Assembly: GCA_943356775.1 (NCBI GenBank)
Contig: CALRFU010000002.1
Span: forward strand, 1 to 48,523
Direction: 5' to 3'
Length of the DNA: 48,523 nucleotides
DNA from: Candidatus Nomurabacteria bacterium
Lineage (GTDB): Bacteria > Patescibacteriota > Minisyncoccia > Phycocordibacterales > UBA2100
Positions within the stretch are counted from its first letter, which is position 1. Each line of letters begins with the position of its first letter. This document shows positions 18,906-28,085 of the stretch, piece after piece. A program made the position numbers and the translations under genes. The notes beneath the pieces are model-generated. The model was not told the origin of the DNA, did no database searches, and saw only the letters and a program-made list of their open reading frames with translations.

Positions 18906-19415
18906 TACCCGCTCCAAATCAACCCACGAATATTTCAATCCGTTCCATTCGCGCTTTTCTTCAAATACTTTTTTTGTGAAGGTATCGGCGTACGGCGGGA
19001 AAAAAGAATCCGCTTCTTTTTCGTTGTCGATGAGCGTGATGTAGAGTTTTTCGATATACGGGAGCGCTTGCTTGTAGATTTGCGCGCCGCCGCCGATGTA
19101 TACCTCTTGGTCGTCGAATTCTCTCCCCTTCGCAATCGCCTCTTCAAGCGAAGAAGCGACAACGACGCCCTCGTAACTCCACTCCGCATCACGGGTGACC
19201 ACGATGTTGGTACGTCCTGCGAGGGGCTTACCGTGGGTGTAGCCGAGAATAGATTCAAATGTCTTGCGCCCCATGATGATGGGGTGTCCGAGCGTTAATT
19301 CTTTGAAGCGCTTGAGGTCATCGGGAATATACCAGAGAAGCTTCTCGCCATATCCTAGCTCTCGATTCTTCCCGATAGCGACCACCGCGCAGATACGGCC
19401 CGCCATATTATTCAA
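18903..19415 (-). CDS. folA: dihydrofolate reductase
   Basis: ICAVVAIGKNRELGYGEKLLWYIPDDLKRFKELTLGHPIIMGRKTFESI, VYIGGGAQIYKQALP. Confidence 0.96.
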   Translation of the reverse strand: MNNMAGRICAVVAIGKNRELGYGEKLLWYIPDDLKRFKELTLGHPIIMGRKTFESILGYTHGKPLAGRTNIVVTRDAEWSYEGVVVASSLEEAIAKGREFDDQEVYIGGGAQIYKQALPYIEKLYITLIDNEKEADSFFPPYADTFTKKVFEEKREWNGLKYSWVDLERV

Positions 19416-20043
19416 GTGCCGAGAAATCCTTTTTCAATTTTTTGAGGTCGCCATTAAATACGAGTTTCATCTCGGCCGCCCTCTCTTTCTTACCCTTCTC
19501 CACTACATCCTTCTGATGCCAGCGGGATTTACGTGGTTCGACTTTATGTTTGAGCTCTTCGAAGACAATCTGACAGAAGCGTTCGCCGGGATGGAGTTGG
19601 ATGGTTTGCGAGTTCGTGTTGTTGCGGATAGGAAGTGTGAGCGGTCCTTCGTAGCCGGAATCGATGATACCCGTGAGGTCAACAGAAAGTCCTTTGCGAT
19701 TGACGGATGAACGCGGATATAAAACGGCCATTAAATCATTCGGTACTTTGATTGTTTCGAATGTAGAGACGAGCACATATTCTTGCGGCAAAAGCTCGAA
19801 GCACTGACCTTGTTCGAGCTCGATGACATCAAAGTATTCGGGCCCATGATCTTTTAGAGGGTCGAGACTGAGGGCCTGTCTCCCCTTCGATGTCATCTTC
19901 CAGGCCTTTGGAATAAGAAAGGTGAACCCGAGGCGAAGGTCGACCGCATGCATCTGTAATTGAAATTTGTCGAGTCCCGGGTTGAACTCAATATTGCCGG
20001 ATTTAACCCGCTCAAGAATCTCGTCTTTGGTGAGGATTGCCAT
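19408..20043 (-). CDS. dcd: dCTP deaminase / dUTPase family
   Basis: VLVSTFETIKVPNDLMAVLYPRSSVNRKGLSVDLTGIIDSGYEGPLTLPIRN, HPGERFCQIVFEEL. Confidence 0.9.
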   Translation of the reverse strand: MAILTKDEILERVKSGNIEFNPGLDKFQLQMHAVDLRLGFTFLIPKAWKMTSKGRQALSLDPLKDHGPEYFDVIELEQGQCFELLPQEYVLVSTFETIKVPNDLMAVLYPRSSVNRKGLSVDLTGIIDSGYEGPLTLPIRNNTNSQTIQLHPGERFCQIVFEELKHKVEPRKSRWHQKDVVEKGKKERAAEMKLVFNGDLKKLKKDFSALE

Positions 20044-20055
20044 AGGTCGTACAGT

Positions 20056-20892
20056 CTACAACACGATTTGCATCCCCGTAATGGCAGGCGACGGATTGTA
20101 TTGGGCCGCGATAGGCGCGACTATTTCATCCACCAATTTCCTGTCTTTCTTCTCTGAGCGGTCAAAAACATTTTTCGGGAGGACCACATGAATTGGCTTG
20201 TGATCATTGGTTCGCTTCACCATCTCACGCGCGACATCGTACTGATTGTCCCAAACATGCGCATTGGATATTGAATGTGAATACACGCCGGACTCGACAC
20301 CGAGCTTCTGCGCCAAGATTATTTGCAAGAGAGCGAATCCGGCGACGTCTGACGGGAATCCCAAGACCATGTCATTAGAGCGCACCATGTTGTGAAGATG
20401 TAATTTACCTCCGATGATGTTGACGGTAAATGTATACGGGCACGGCACATTCGCTTTCTTCGTACCGCCGAGTCCATCCCCCGCCGGATCCCACGTGACG
20501 ACGACGCCATGACGTGAGCTTGGATCTTCTTTCAAAAGCTTCACGAGAAGTCCGAGTTGGTCGCGCCCAAAGTGTTTGCGCCACCGGTAGCCGTAGGCGA
20601 CCGTTACGACTCCGCCGGGGTTTGTGAAGCTGTCCCAGATTTTTGTGTAGTCACCCAAGAAATCGGCGGGCTTGCGAAGACCTGCAATAAACCAGACTTG
20701 CTCCGCGACAAACATCTTGACGGGGATTTTGCGGAGCGTCAGCAACGGAAAACCATCCTTACCCACGTCGTGGGAGAAATGGAGTCCCGGCACAGCTATG
20801 GTTGCGTGTCCGTTGCGCTCACTCTTTTGCTCTATCCCCTCACTGAGAATTCGCTTCAGCAAGCCTTGATACATTTCGTCGAAGCGGGTCAT
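20056..20892 (-). CDS. thyA: thymidylate synthase
   Basis: GFPLLTLRKIPVKMFVAEQVWFI, WDSFTNPGGVVTVAYGYRWRKHFG, VPCPYTFTVNIIGGKLHLHNMVRSNDMVLGFPSDVAGFALL. Confidence 0.94.
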   Translation of the reverse strand: MTRFDEMYQGLLKRILSEGIEQKSERNGHATIAVPGLHFSHDVGKDGFPLLTLRKIPVKMFVAEQVWFIAGLRKPADFLGDYTKIWDSFTNPGGVVTVAYGYRWRKHFGRDQLGLLVKLLKEDPSSRHGVVVTWDPAGDGLGGTKKANVPCPYTFTVNIIGGKLHLHNMVRSNDMVLGFPSDVAGFALLQIILAQKLGVESGVYSHSISNAHVWDNQYDVAREMVKRTNDHKPIHVVLPKNVFDRSEKKDRKLVDEIVAPIAAQYNPSPAITGMQIVL

Positions 20893-20946
20893 TCGGGCAT
20901 TGTACGCCACGAACTTAGCACCGCAAATTGTGCTAAAGTTGCGTTC

Positions 20947-21444
20947 ATGTCGGATATTACCTATCCCTATCTCCCCTCCGGTCGCACGATTCTATACGTT
21001 CCTGAGAGCGATGCGTTTATACAAGAAGCGCGTGCATATGCCAAAGAACATTCGCTGGACGATACCGTTCAAACCGGCTCGGTCATTGTGAAAGACGGCG
21101 AGATTATCGGCCGCGGTGCAAACGGTACCGACTACCATAAAACACACGAATGCGAACGCGTGAAGCGTGGTATTCCAACCGGCCAACACTACGAACTCTG
21201 CGAGGGCTGTCATCCCAATAATCACAGCGAACCGCGTGCAATTGCCGATGCGCTCAAAAATGGCCACAAAACCCTCGGCACCGACCTCTATCTCTGGGGC
21301 CATTGGTGGTGCTGCGAGCCATGCTGGAATGCAATCATCAAAGCCGGCATCGAGAATGTGTACTTACTCAAAGACAGCGAGAAACTTTTCAACAAAGCGC
21401 ACCCCAACAACACCGTCAGCAAGCAATTTGCCGATGTAGAATGA
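20947..21444 (+). CDS. deoxycytidylate deaminase-like protein
   Basis: TVQTGSVIVKDGEIIGRGANGTDYHKTHECERVKRG, NHSEPRAIADAL, WWCCEPCWNAIIKAGIENVYLL. Confidence 0.88.
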   Translation: MSDITYPYLPSGRTILYVPESDAFIQEARAYAKEHSLDDTVQTGSVIVKDGEIIGRGANGTDYHKTHECERVKRGIPTGQHYELCEGCHPNNHSEPRAIADALKNGHKTLGTDLYLWGHWWCCEPCWNAIIKAGIENVYLLKDSEKLFNKAHPNNTVSKQFADVE

Positions 21445-21447
21445 AGT

Positions 21448-22059
21448 ATGCGCGGGAAATTCATCGTTTTTGAAGGCGGCGACGGCTCGGGCAAAACGAC
21501 TATTGTCGAGCGCCTGAAGAAAGAATTCCCTGACTTTATATTCACACAAGACCCCGGCGGCACCACATTCGGCGAGCACGTACGCGCGCTCCTTATGTCA
21601 GAAGATACAAAAAACATCGACGTGCGGGCAGAGCTCCTTCTTTTTCTCGCTTCGCGTGCTCAATTGATTTCTGAAGTAATACGGCCCGCACTTGAGAGCG
21701 GAAAGAATGTGATTTCCAACCGCTTTGCACTCTCCTCTATCGCCTATCAGCTATATGGTCGGGAGCGTCCAGAATTATTGCAGCTCTATAAGTCGGTTTC
21801 CGACGTCCTCCTCGATGGCGTACTGCCAGACGCGACAATTCTTCTCGACGTCAGCCCCGAAGTCGGTATCGCGCGAGTACACTCGCGCCCCGAAGAACCT
21901 ACTCGTTTCGACCTCGAGGCAATCGCCTTTCATGAGCGGGTACGGGATGGCTACAAAAAGCATATCGCCGAGTTCGGAACGCCCTTCATCATCGACGCAA
22001 ACAAGCCGCTTGAAGAGGTGTGGCAAAAAATCCAAGAGGCAGTACAATCGGCGCTATAA
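21448..22059 (+). CDS. tmk: thymidylate kinase
   Basis: MRGKFIVFEGGDGSGKTTIVERL, TQDPGGTTFGEHVRALL, LLFLASRAQLISEVIRPAL, NRFALSSIAYQ. Confidence 0.95.
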   Translation: MRGKFIVFEGGDGSGKTTIVERLKKEFPDFIFTQDPGGTTFGEHVRALLMSEDTKNIDVRAELLLFLASRAQLISEVIRPALESGKNVISNRFALSSIAYQLYGRERPELLQLYKSVSDVLLDGVLPDATILLDVSPEVGIARVHSRPEEPTRFDLEAIAFHERVRDGYKKHIAEFGTPFIIDANKPLEEVWQKIQEAVQSAL

Positions 22060-22115
22060 CATTTGTATGATTTAGGTACTTTACATACCCCTTTTATTCC
22101 CCTCACTTCATCACC

Positions 22116-23384
22116 ATGAATGATTACGAGCACATCAAAAAACAAGACCCGGAAATATTCGCCTCCCTTGAGGGCGAAGAGCATCGCGAGGCAGAAGGAC
22201 TGGAATTGATACCGTCAGAAAACTACGTCTCGATGGCGGTGCGCGAGGCCAATGGTTCGTGCCTCACCAACAAATATTCCGAAGGCTATCCTGGCAAGCG
22301 TTACTACGGCGGGCAGACCTACACGGATATGGTAGAAACGCTCGCAATCGAACGTGCGAAGAAACTTTTTAATTGTGGGTACGCCAACGTGCAGACCTTG
22401 GGTGGTGCGAATGCGAATATTGCGATGTACTTCGCGCTTCTGCAACCAGGTGACACCGTGCTCGGTATGGACCTTTCACACGGCGGACATCTTACCCATG
22501 GACACCCAGTCACGTACCTCACCAAGATATTCAACTTCGTACGCTATAAGATGAAGGATCCGAACACAGGAGAAATTGATTACGATGAGATGTTGAGGGT
22601 TGCAAAAGAGAGCAAGCCTAAGATTGTGCTTGCAGGCTTCTCCGCATATCCCCGCGAGCTCAACTATGCAAAATTCGTTGAGATAGCGCGCGAGGTCGGC
22701 GCCTATGCAGTGATGGATATCGCACACATCGCTGGCCTTATCGCAGGCAAGGCGGTCAAGAGCCCTTTTGATTTTGGATTCGACGTGATGACCTCAACCA
22801 CTCACAAGACGCTCCGCGGTCCACGCGGAGGTCTTATCCTCACACGCGATAACGAGGAGATTGCCAAGAAAATAGACAAGATGGTCTTCCCCGGCCTTCA
22901 AGGCGGACCGCATATGAACAACATCGCCGCTAAGGCCGTCGCCTTCGATGAAGCGCTGCAACCCGCATTTCAGACCTACGCCGTGCAAATTCTTAAGAAC
23001 GCAAAAGCTATGGAAAAAATATTCTTGGACAACGGTGTCCGCCTGCTTACCAGCGGGACCAGCAATCACCTGCTCCTTGCCGACGTATTCGGCAGCCTCG
23101 GCATTACCGGCCAAGAGGCGGAGACATTGCTGGACCAAGCGGGAATCACACTCAACAAAAATTCGATTGCGGACGATACGCGCAAACCGATGGACCCATC
23201 CGGTATTCGCTTTGGTACACCCGCGATAACCACGCGCAAATTTACAGAAAAGGAAAGTGCGCAGGTCGCGCAATTGATGGTGGATGTGATGAAAAACAAG
23301 AGCGACGAAAAGAAGCTCGCCGCCATCCGAGAAGAAATCCGTACGCTGTGCAAGAAGTTCCCTATCCCCGAGTCGTTCGTATAA
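22116..23384 (+). CDS. glyA: serine hydroxymethyltransferase
   Basis: LELIPSENYVSMAVREANGSCLTNKYSEGYPGKRYYGG, MDLSHGGHLTHG, VMTSTTHKTLRGPRGGLIL. Confidence 0.97.
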   Translation: MNDYEHIKKQDPEIFASLEGEEHREAEGLELIPSENYVSMAVREANGSCLTNKYSEGYPGKRYYGGQTYTDMVETLAIERAKKLFNCGYANVQTLGGANANIAMYFALLQPGDTVLGMDLSHGGHLTHGHPVTYLTKIFNFVRYKMKDPNTGEIDYDEMLRVAKESKPKIVLAGFSAYPRELNYAKFVEIAREVGAYAVMDIAHIAGLIAGKAVKSPFDFGFDVMTSTTHKTLRGPRGGLILTRDNEEIAKKIDKMVFPGLQGGPHMNNIAAKAVAFDEALQPAFQTYAVQILKNAKAMEKIFLDNGVRLLTSGTSNHLLLADVFGSLGITGQEAETLLDQAGITLNKNSIADDTRKPMDPSGIRFGTPAITTRKFTEKESAQVAQLMVDVMKNKSDEKKLAAIREEIRTLCKKFPIPESFV

Positions 23385-23395
23385 GAATAGCGCGC

Positions 23396-24004
23396 ATGCA
23401 CTATTTCGACCTCGTAAGTTTGCTCCAACTCGTCGGCTATCCTGGCCTGTTTACTGCAGTCTTTCTCGAATCAGGAGTGTTCTTCGGGTTTTTCCTCCCT
23501 GGCGCGTCAATGCTTTTCACCGCCGGGCTCCTCGCCTCTCAAGGCATCTTCAATATATGGATACTCATTCCTCTACTCACTCTCGCCGCCATCCTTGGTG
23601 ATAGTGCTGGATACTGGTTTGGGGCGAGGGTCGGCGTGAAATTTTTTGAGCGAAAAGATTCTCGGTTTTTTCGACAAGAGTATCTGGAACGTGCAAGGGA
23701 TTTCTATCAGCACCATGGCGTGCTTGCGATAGTCCTTGCGCGTTTCCTCCCCATCATCCGTACCTTCGCACCCATCGTCGCAGGCATCGTGCAGATGCGA
23801 TACCGCACATTCTTCATGTACAACGTCATGGGCGCACTTCTCTGGGGCGCGGGCGTTACCTTCATTGGATATTACCTGGGAGAGAAAGTTCCTGGTATCG
23901 AGAAATACCTCACGCCGATTATTCTTCTCATTATTCTCGCCACCTGTATTCCCGTCGTACGGGAATATCTGCGTCAAAACAAGAAAGCTAACGCATCTGT
24001 TTGA
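23396..24004 (+). CDS. DedA/SNARE-associated family membrane protein
   Basis: GYPGLFTAVFLESGVFFGFFLPGASMLFTAG, VLARFLPIIRTFAPIVAGIVQMRYRTFFMYNVMGALLW. Confidence 0.93.
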   Translation: MHYFDLVSLLQLVGYPGLFTAVFLESGVFFGFFLPGASMLFTAGLLASQGIFNIWILIPLLTLAAILGDSAGYWFGARVGVKFFERKDSRFFRQEYLERARDFYQHHGVLAIVLARFLPIIRTFAPIVAGIVQMRYRTFFMYNVMGALLWGAGVTFIGYYLGEKVPGIEKYLTPIILLIILATCIPVVREYLRQNKKANASV

Positions 24005-24779
24005 GAAGCGCGATTCCACCCCGCAGACCGCCATTGTCCCCGAGCTCTGCCATTTTTATGACGGGTGGCTTCGGATACTTTGAGAGGAGTTTGCTCAATG
24101 ACTCTTGCACGCGTGGAATAGGAATCGGATTCACACCCACAATCATCGAGCCGCCAAGGACTATGGTATCCGATGGCCATCGCTCCATGACGACACCAAG
24201 CCCTTCTGCAAGAGTGTCCGCGAGCTTATTGCGCTCTTCTAGTGAATTCAAATCTTTCGGATGAATACCGAATTTCTTGGTAACCGCAGTACCTGAAACA
24301 ATGTCTTCCAGGTCAACCCCATTAATTTTAATACCCGCAATACCGCCAGCAGCCACAATCTTCCCCCCCCTAATCCAACCCCCGCCGACACCTGTTGAAA
24401 CGGTAATATACGCGAGTGCCGTCGCTCCTCTTCCCGCTCCTGCATATGCTTCTCCCAAGCCAGCAAGCGCCGCGTCGTTTACCACTCGTACAGAAACGCC
24501 AAGTGCACCTGAAAATTCCCGCACAATATTTGTCCCTTCCCACGCACGTAAATTACGCGCGTCTGATATCACACCTTCGTCGCTCACGCTCCCCGCGACA
24601 CAACCAGCAACTGCCGTAATTTCCTCGCCACCCGCGCATTCACGAGCCAATGCAATAAACGTTGTAATTCCTTCCGATGGCTCTTTTGGCGTCGGGATTT
24701 TCTTTATGGTATCCAACGAGTCACCTAAAACTGTGGCGACCCGCATGTTGGTCCCGCCAATGTCCGTAACGATATACAT
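23988..24779 (-). CDS. ROK family sugar kinase (glucokinase-like)
   Basis: MYIVTDIGGTNMRVATV, VVNDAALAGLGEAYAGAGRGATALAYITVSTGVGGGWI. Confidence 0.9.
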   Translation of the reverse strand: MYIVTDIGGTNMRVATVLGDSLDTIKKIPTPKEPSEGITTFIALARECAGGEEITAVAGCVAGSVSDEGVISDARNLRAWEGTNIVREFSGALGVSVRVVNDAALAGLGEAYAGAGRGATALAYITVSTGVGGGWIRGGKIVAAGGIAGIKINGVDLEDIVSGTAVTKKFGIHPKDLNSLEERNKLADTLAEGLGVVMERWPSDTIVLGGSMIVGVNPIPIPRVQESLSKLLSKYPKPPVIKMAELGDNGGLRGGIALLKQMR

Positions 24780-24788
24780 GGTCGGAGT

Positions 24789-25376
24789 TTATTGTTCTGC
24801 GACGGCAATTCCTCCAAAATCACTTTTTCGAACCTCTTTGTACAGCGGATTGGGCACCAGAGTCGGCGTGCCACTCTTATCAACGACATAATACGCAAAA
24901 CCACGCATCTGCTTCACCATCGCATAATCCGCGTGGCCGGGCATCGAAGCAGAGTCTTCCGCACCCTCCACAGGACTATCGTCTGCCGTGACGAACCACT
25001 CTTTTCCCGTATTCACAGCGAGATGTCCGTAGCCGGGCGGCATGTAGACTGAATCACCCGCTTTTACAGGAATAGCTTTGAATTCTTCAATTTTTTCTGG
25101 TTGCGGCACACCACCTTCGACGACCATCTTTTGTTGAAGAATAATTCCATCACCTTGAATTATCCAGTAGGTCTCATCGAGGTCGCCCACATGATAATGA
25201 CCGTATGTCTTTATATATTCACCATCCACCTGCCCTGATTCCCACACTGTAATATTCCGTTTCTTGGAGCCGCCGCGAATCATGTAGTAGTGGATTGCGG
25301 GCCCAGCAGCCCCGGGGCTCATCAATACCTCTTTCATCTTTTCATGAGTCCGTGCTGCATATGGTTCGAATGACAT
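24789..25376 (-). CDS. cupin-type (archaeal-like) glucose-6-phosphate isomerase
   Basis: TYGHYHVGDLDETYWIIQGDGIILQQ, VYMPPGYGHLAVNTGKEWFVTADD. Confidence 0.87.
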   Translation of the reverse strand: MSFEPYAARTHEKMKEVLMSPGAAGPAIHYYMIRGGSKKRNITVWESGQVDGEYIKTYGHYHVGDLDETYWIIQGDGIILQQKMVVEGGVPQPEKIEEFKAIPVKAGDSVYMPPGYGHLAVNTGKEWFVTADDSPVEGAEDSASMPGHADYAMVKQMRGFAYYVVDKSGTPTLVPNPLYKEVRKSDFGGIAVAEQ

Positions 25377-25412
25377 GTAAAGTATTGTACCACCTCGTGT
25401 TATTCTGAAACC

Positions 25413-26174
25413 ATGCAATGTCCTCGCGCAGTATTCTTCGACCTCGACGACACCCTCGCGGAGAGCTTCCATGCGCCCTCACCGGAGGCACTCGCAGGAT
25501 TGAGAAAATTACTAGAGAGTATACCCGTCTCGATTATCACAGGCGCGACCTTCCAACGCATGGAGTCGCAATTCCTCTCGGAACTTGAGACCCACCCTGA
25601 TTTCGGTCGACTCTACATCTTCCCAACGAGTTCGGCGCAAGGGTACACCTACTCTCAAGGAAAATGGCAGCCTCTCTACGACCTTGCGCTCACAGAAGAG
25701 GAACGCTCTCGCATAAAGAAGGCTGTTCTCGAAGCCGTCGATAGCATCGAAGAGTTTAAGGACATTCCCCACTATGGAGAACAAATGGTTGATAAAGGAT
25801 CGCAGATTGCTTACACCCCCGTGGGAATTGATGCGCCGAAGGATGTAAAAGATTCGTGGGATACCGATGGGTCGAAACGACAATCACTCTGGAAAGCCCT
25901 CAAAAAATCACTCCCCGAATTTGAAGTCTTGGTGGGCGGCGTTACGACGATAGACATCACACGCAAAAATGTAAATAAATCATACGGCGTACTCTGGCTC
26001 TCGAAGGAGCTCGATATTCCGCCAAGTGAAATGCTCTATGTAGGAGACGCGCTGTATCCCGACGGCAACGATGCGGTCGTTATTCCGACAGGTATTCAAG
26101 TCCGCTCCGTAACGGGACCGGATGAGACGCAAACAATTATCAACGAACTCGTGGAAGTTTGCAGCACGCTATAG
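25413..26174 (+). CDS. HAD-superfamily, PMM-like
   Basis: VFFDLDDTLAESFHAPS, VSIITGATFQRMESQFL, YVGDALYPDGNDAVVIPTGI. Confidence 0.83.
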   Translation: MQCPRAVFFDLDDTLAESFHAPSPEALAGLRKLLESIPVSIITGATFQRMESQFLSELETHPDFGRLYIFPTSSAQGYTYSQGKWQPLYDLALTEEERSRIKKAVLEAVDSIEEFKDIPHYGEQMVDKGSQIAYTPVGIDAPKDVKDSWDTDGSKRQSLWKALKKSLPEFEVLVGGVTTIDITRKNVNKSYGVLWLSKELDIPPSEMLYVGDALYPDGNDAVVIPTGIQVRSVTGPDETQTIINELVEVCSTL

Positions 26175-26177
26175 TTT

Positions 26178-27182
26178 TCATTTGGTAGATGGTGCGGCGT
26201 AAAGCTGTCTTGCCTTCTCCCAGAATTCGGGATGCTTCTGTTTTTCTTTGAGGTAATACCACCACTCGGCGCCCCACAAATACTGAGTGCTAAAACTCGT
26301 CTGCCGCGCATAAGAGATGATTTCGTCGAACTTTTCGATGTCCATGCGGGCAAGCTGCGTTTCGAGAGGGGCTTTACCCGTCGGTTCGACGAGCCAGGGC
26401 TCCAGAGAGAGCTCGATGAGGAATGTCGGCTTTGTACCGTACATAAAATCCACCAGTCGCTCCTTCATACGATAGACAAGTGCAGGAAGTTTTGTTTTGA
26501 ACTGCCCAAACTCCGGATTCCAGAAATACACGTAGAGACTTGTGCCGAACGCGTCGCCGTTTTTGTACGGACCCATCCATGTCCCCAGATTGCCGCTGTC
26601 GGTCACAAGCACGGGGCGGCTATCGAGCGAATGCACGAGCGCTATTTCTTCCTTCAGAAATGTTTCGTCGAGCTCTCCGCAGTGCTCAAACGCAAACGCT
26701 TTCAGATACGGCTCGTTCTCGACTTGCCAATAGGTAATCGCGGGGTTGTCTTTGTACCGTTCCACGACCGCGGTAATGTAGGCACGCAATTCCGTTTTCT
26801 GTTCGTCCCATGAAAGGCTTTGCGCCCAATCAGGAACGTGACACTCAGGCCAGCGCGGGAGACGGCGCCCGACAGCAAGAACCACCTGCGCATCGCGTGC
26901 GCGGGCTTCGCTCAGTTGAAAATCGAGCTCGCTCCAGCTGTACACGTCGCGTTCCGGCTCTACACGCGACCAATATGCGGGGATGCGAAGATTACGCACC
27001 TTGAGGTCATCGAGGACGGCACGATAGGTCGCGCGCCAATCAAGCCCGAGCTCCTCGGCATGCATGACACTGAACGAAGCGCCGTAGGTAACATCCGCAG
27101 GCACCGGCCGGATGGTAAAGGCCAGAAAGAGAATCATTCCGAGTATGGCAAGTCCGGCTATTTTGAGTAGAGAGTACGACAT
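26178..27182 (-). CDS. membrane-anchored clan GH-A glycoside hydrolase-like protein
   Basis: N-terminal TM helix; ITYWQVENEPYL (acid/base E) and PTFLIELSLEPW (candidate nucleophile E). Confidence 0.7.
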   Translation of the reverse strand: MSYSLLKIAGLAILGMILFLAFTIRPVPADVTYGASFSVMHAEELGLDWRATYRAVLDDLKVRNLRIPAYWSRVEPERDVYSWSELDFQLSEARARDAQVVLAVGRRLPRWPECHVPDWAQSLSWDEQKTELRAYITAVVERYKDNPAITYWQVENEPYLKAFAFEHCGELDETFLKEEIALVHSLDSRPVLVTDSGNLGTWMGPYKNGDAFGTSLYVYFWNPEFGQFKTKLPALVYRMKERLVDFMYGTKPTFLIELSLEPWLVEPTGKAPLETQLARMDIEKFDEIISYARQTSFSTQYLWGAEWWYYLKEKQKHPEFWEKARQLYAAPSTK

Positions 27183-27187
27183 AGGAA

Positions 27188-28081
27188 TTACAGGACAAAA
27201 AGTATTGCGAGTCCGAGCACGACGCACACTATTCCCGCCAACTTATGCCACAGGCCTTTCGGGTTCATTTCGCCACGCAGCACGGCGGGAAACCAACCGG
27301 AAAGAAAGTACGCAATAACAAGCAGAAATACAAACTGAAGCCCTGCGAAGGCCTGCACGATGGAGACACTCCCGAGACTGATGGCAAAAAGCGTCAGCAC
27401 TCCCGCAATACCGCCGAGGGTTTTATTCGCGATGACGAGCCCCTTTGTCCCGGACGACGAGCCGCTGTAGCCGGAGAATATTGCGCTGCGGTTTGCGGGG
27501 ATGACGAGAAGTAAAAGGGCGCCGACGACATTCGTCATACGCGACCAGAAAAATCCGTCGAGAAAGCTTGTCTCGAGAAATATGAGCTTGGTGAGAAAAG
27601 CGGTGACGCCGAAGAAGATGCCCGAGAATACAACGAGAAATTTCTGACGCGTCGTAAGGCGGAAGTGCGAAATGAGGAGCATGCCCAACACCATCAAACC
27701 GAAAGCCGGAATGAAAGCAGGGGGCAAGTCTTGGTGGAGCCACTGCGATGCGCAGACTGCTGTCGCGACCGCGCTGACACCGCCGACGACGGGCATGATA
27801 TCCGAGGCGTGCCCTTCTTTGAGTGCGGTATACAAAAGCACGATTGAACTGATGAACGTGACCGACGACACAAATGAGAGGAGAAGGACGGTAGCGGACG
27901 GAAGCGAGACCAGCCCGAACGGCACGAGGACAAGGACAAATCCCGAGAGAATGCTGATATAAAAGGCGTACACGATTGGCTTGCCCACGTGTGATTTGCT
28001 CACGAGCACGTACTTGTCTATGAAAATAATCCCCGCTGAAATGAACTGAGCAAGAGCCGCAAGCACAATCCACAAAACCAT
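27188..28081 (-). CDS. EamA/DMT-type transporter
   Basis: About 10 hydrophobic segments; two-repeat EamA layout. Confidence 0.75.
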   Translation of the reverse strand: MVLWIVLAALAQFISAGIIFIDKYVLVSKSHVGKPIVYAFYISILSGFVLVLVPFGLVSLPSATVLLLSFVSSVTFISSIVLLYTALKEGHASDIMPVVGGVSAVATAVCASQWLHQDLPPAFIPAFGLMVLGMLLISHFRLTTRQKFLVVFSGIFFGVTAFLTKLIFLETSFLDGFFWSRMTNVVGALLLLVIPANRSAIFSGYSGSSSGTKGLVIANKTLGGIAGVLTLFAISLGSVSIVQAFAGLQFVFLLVIAYFLSGWFPAVLRGEMNPKGLWHKLAGIVCVVLGLAILFVL

Positions 28082-28085
28082 GCGC

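Noticed and set aside
27423-28073. 216-aa minus ORF over the EamA gene
   Set aside because: Alternate frame of the same strand with Arg/His-rich non-biological composition.
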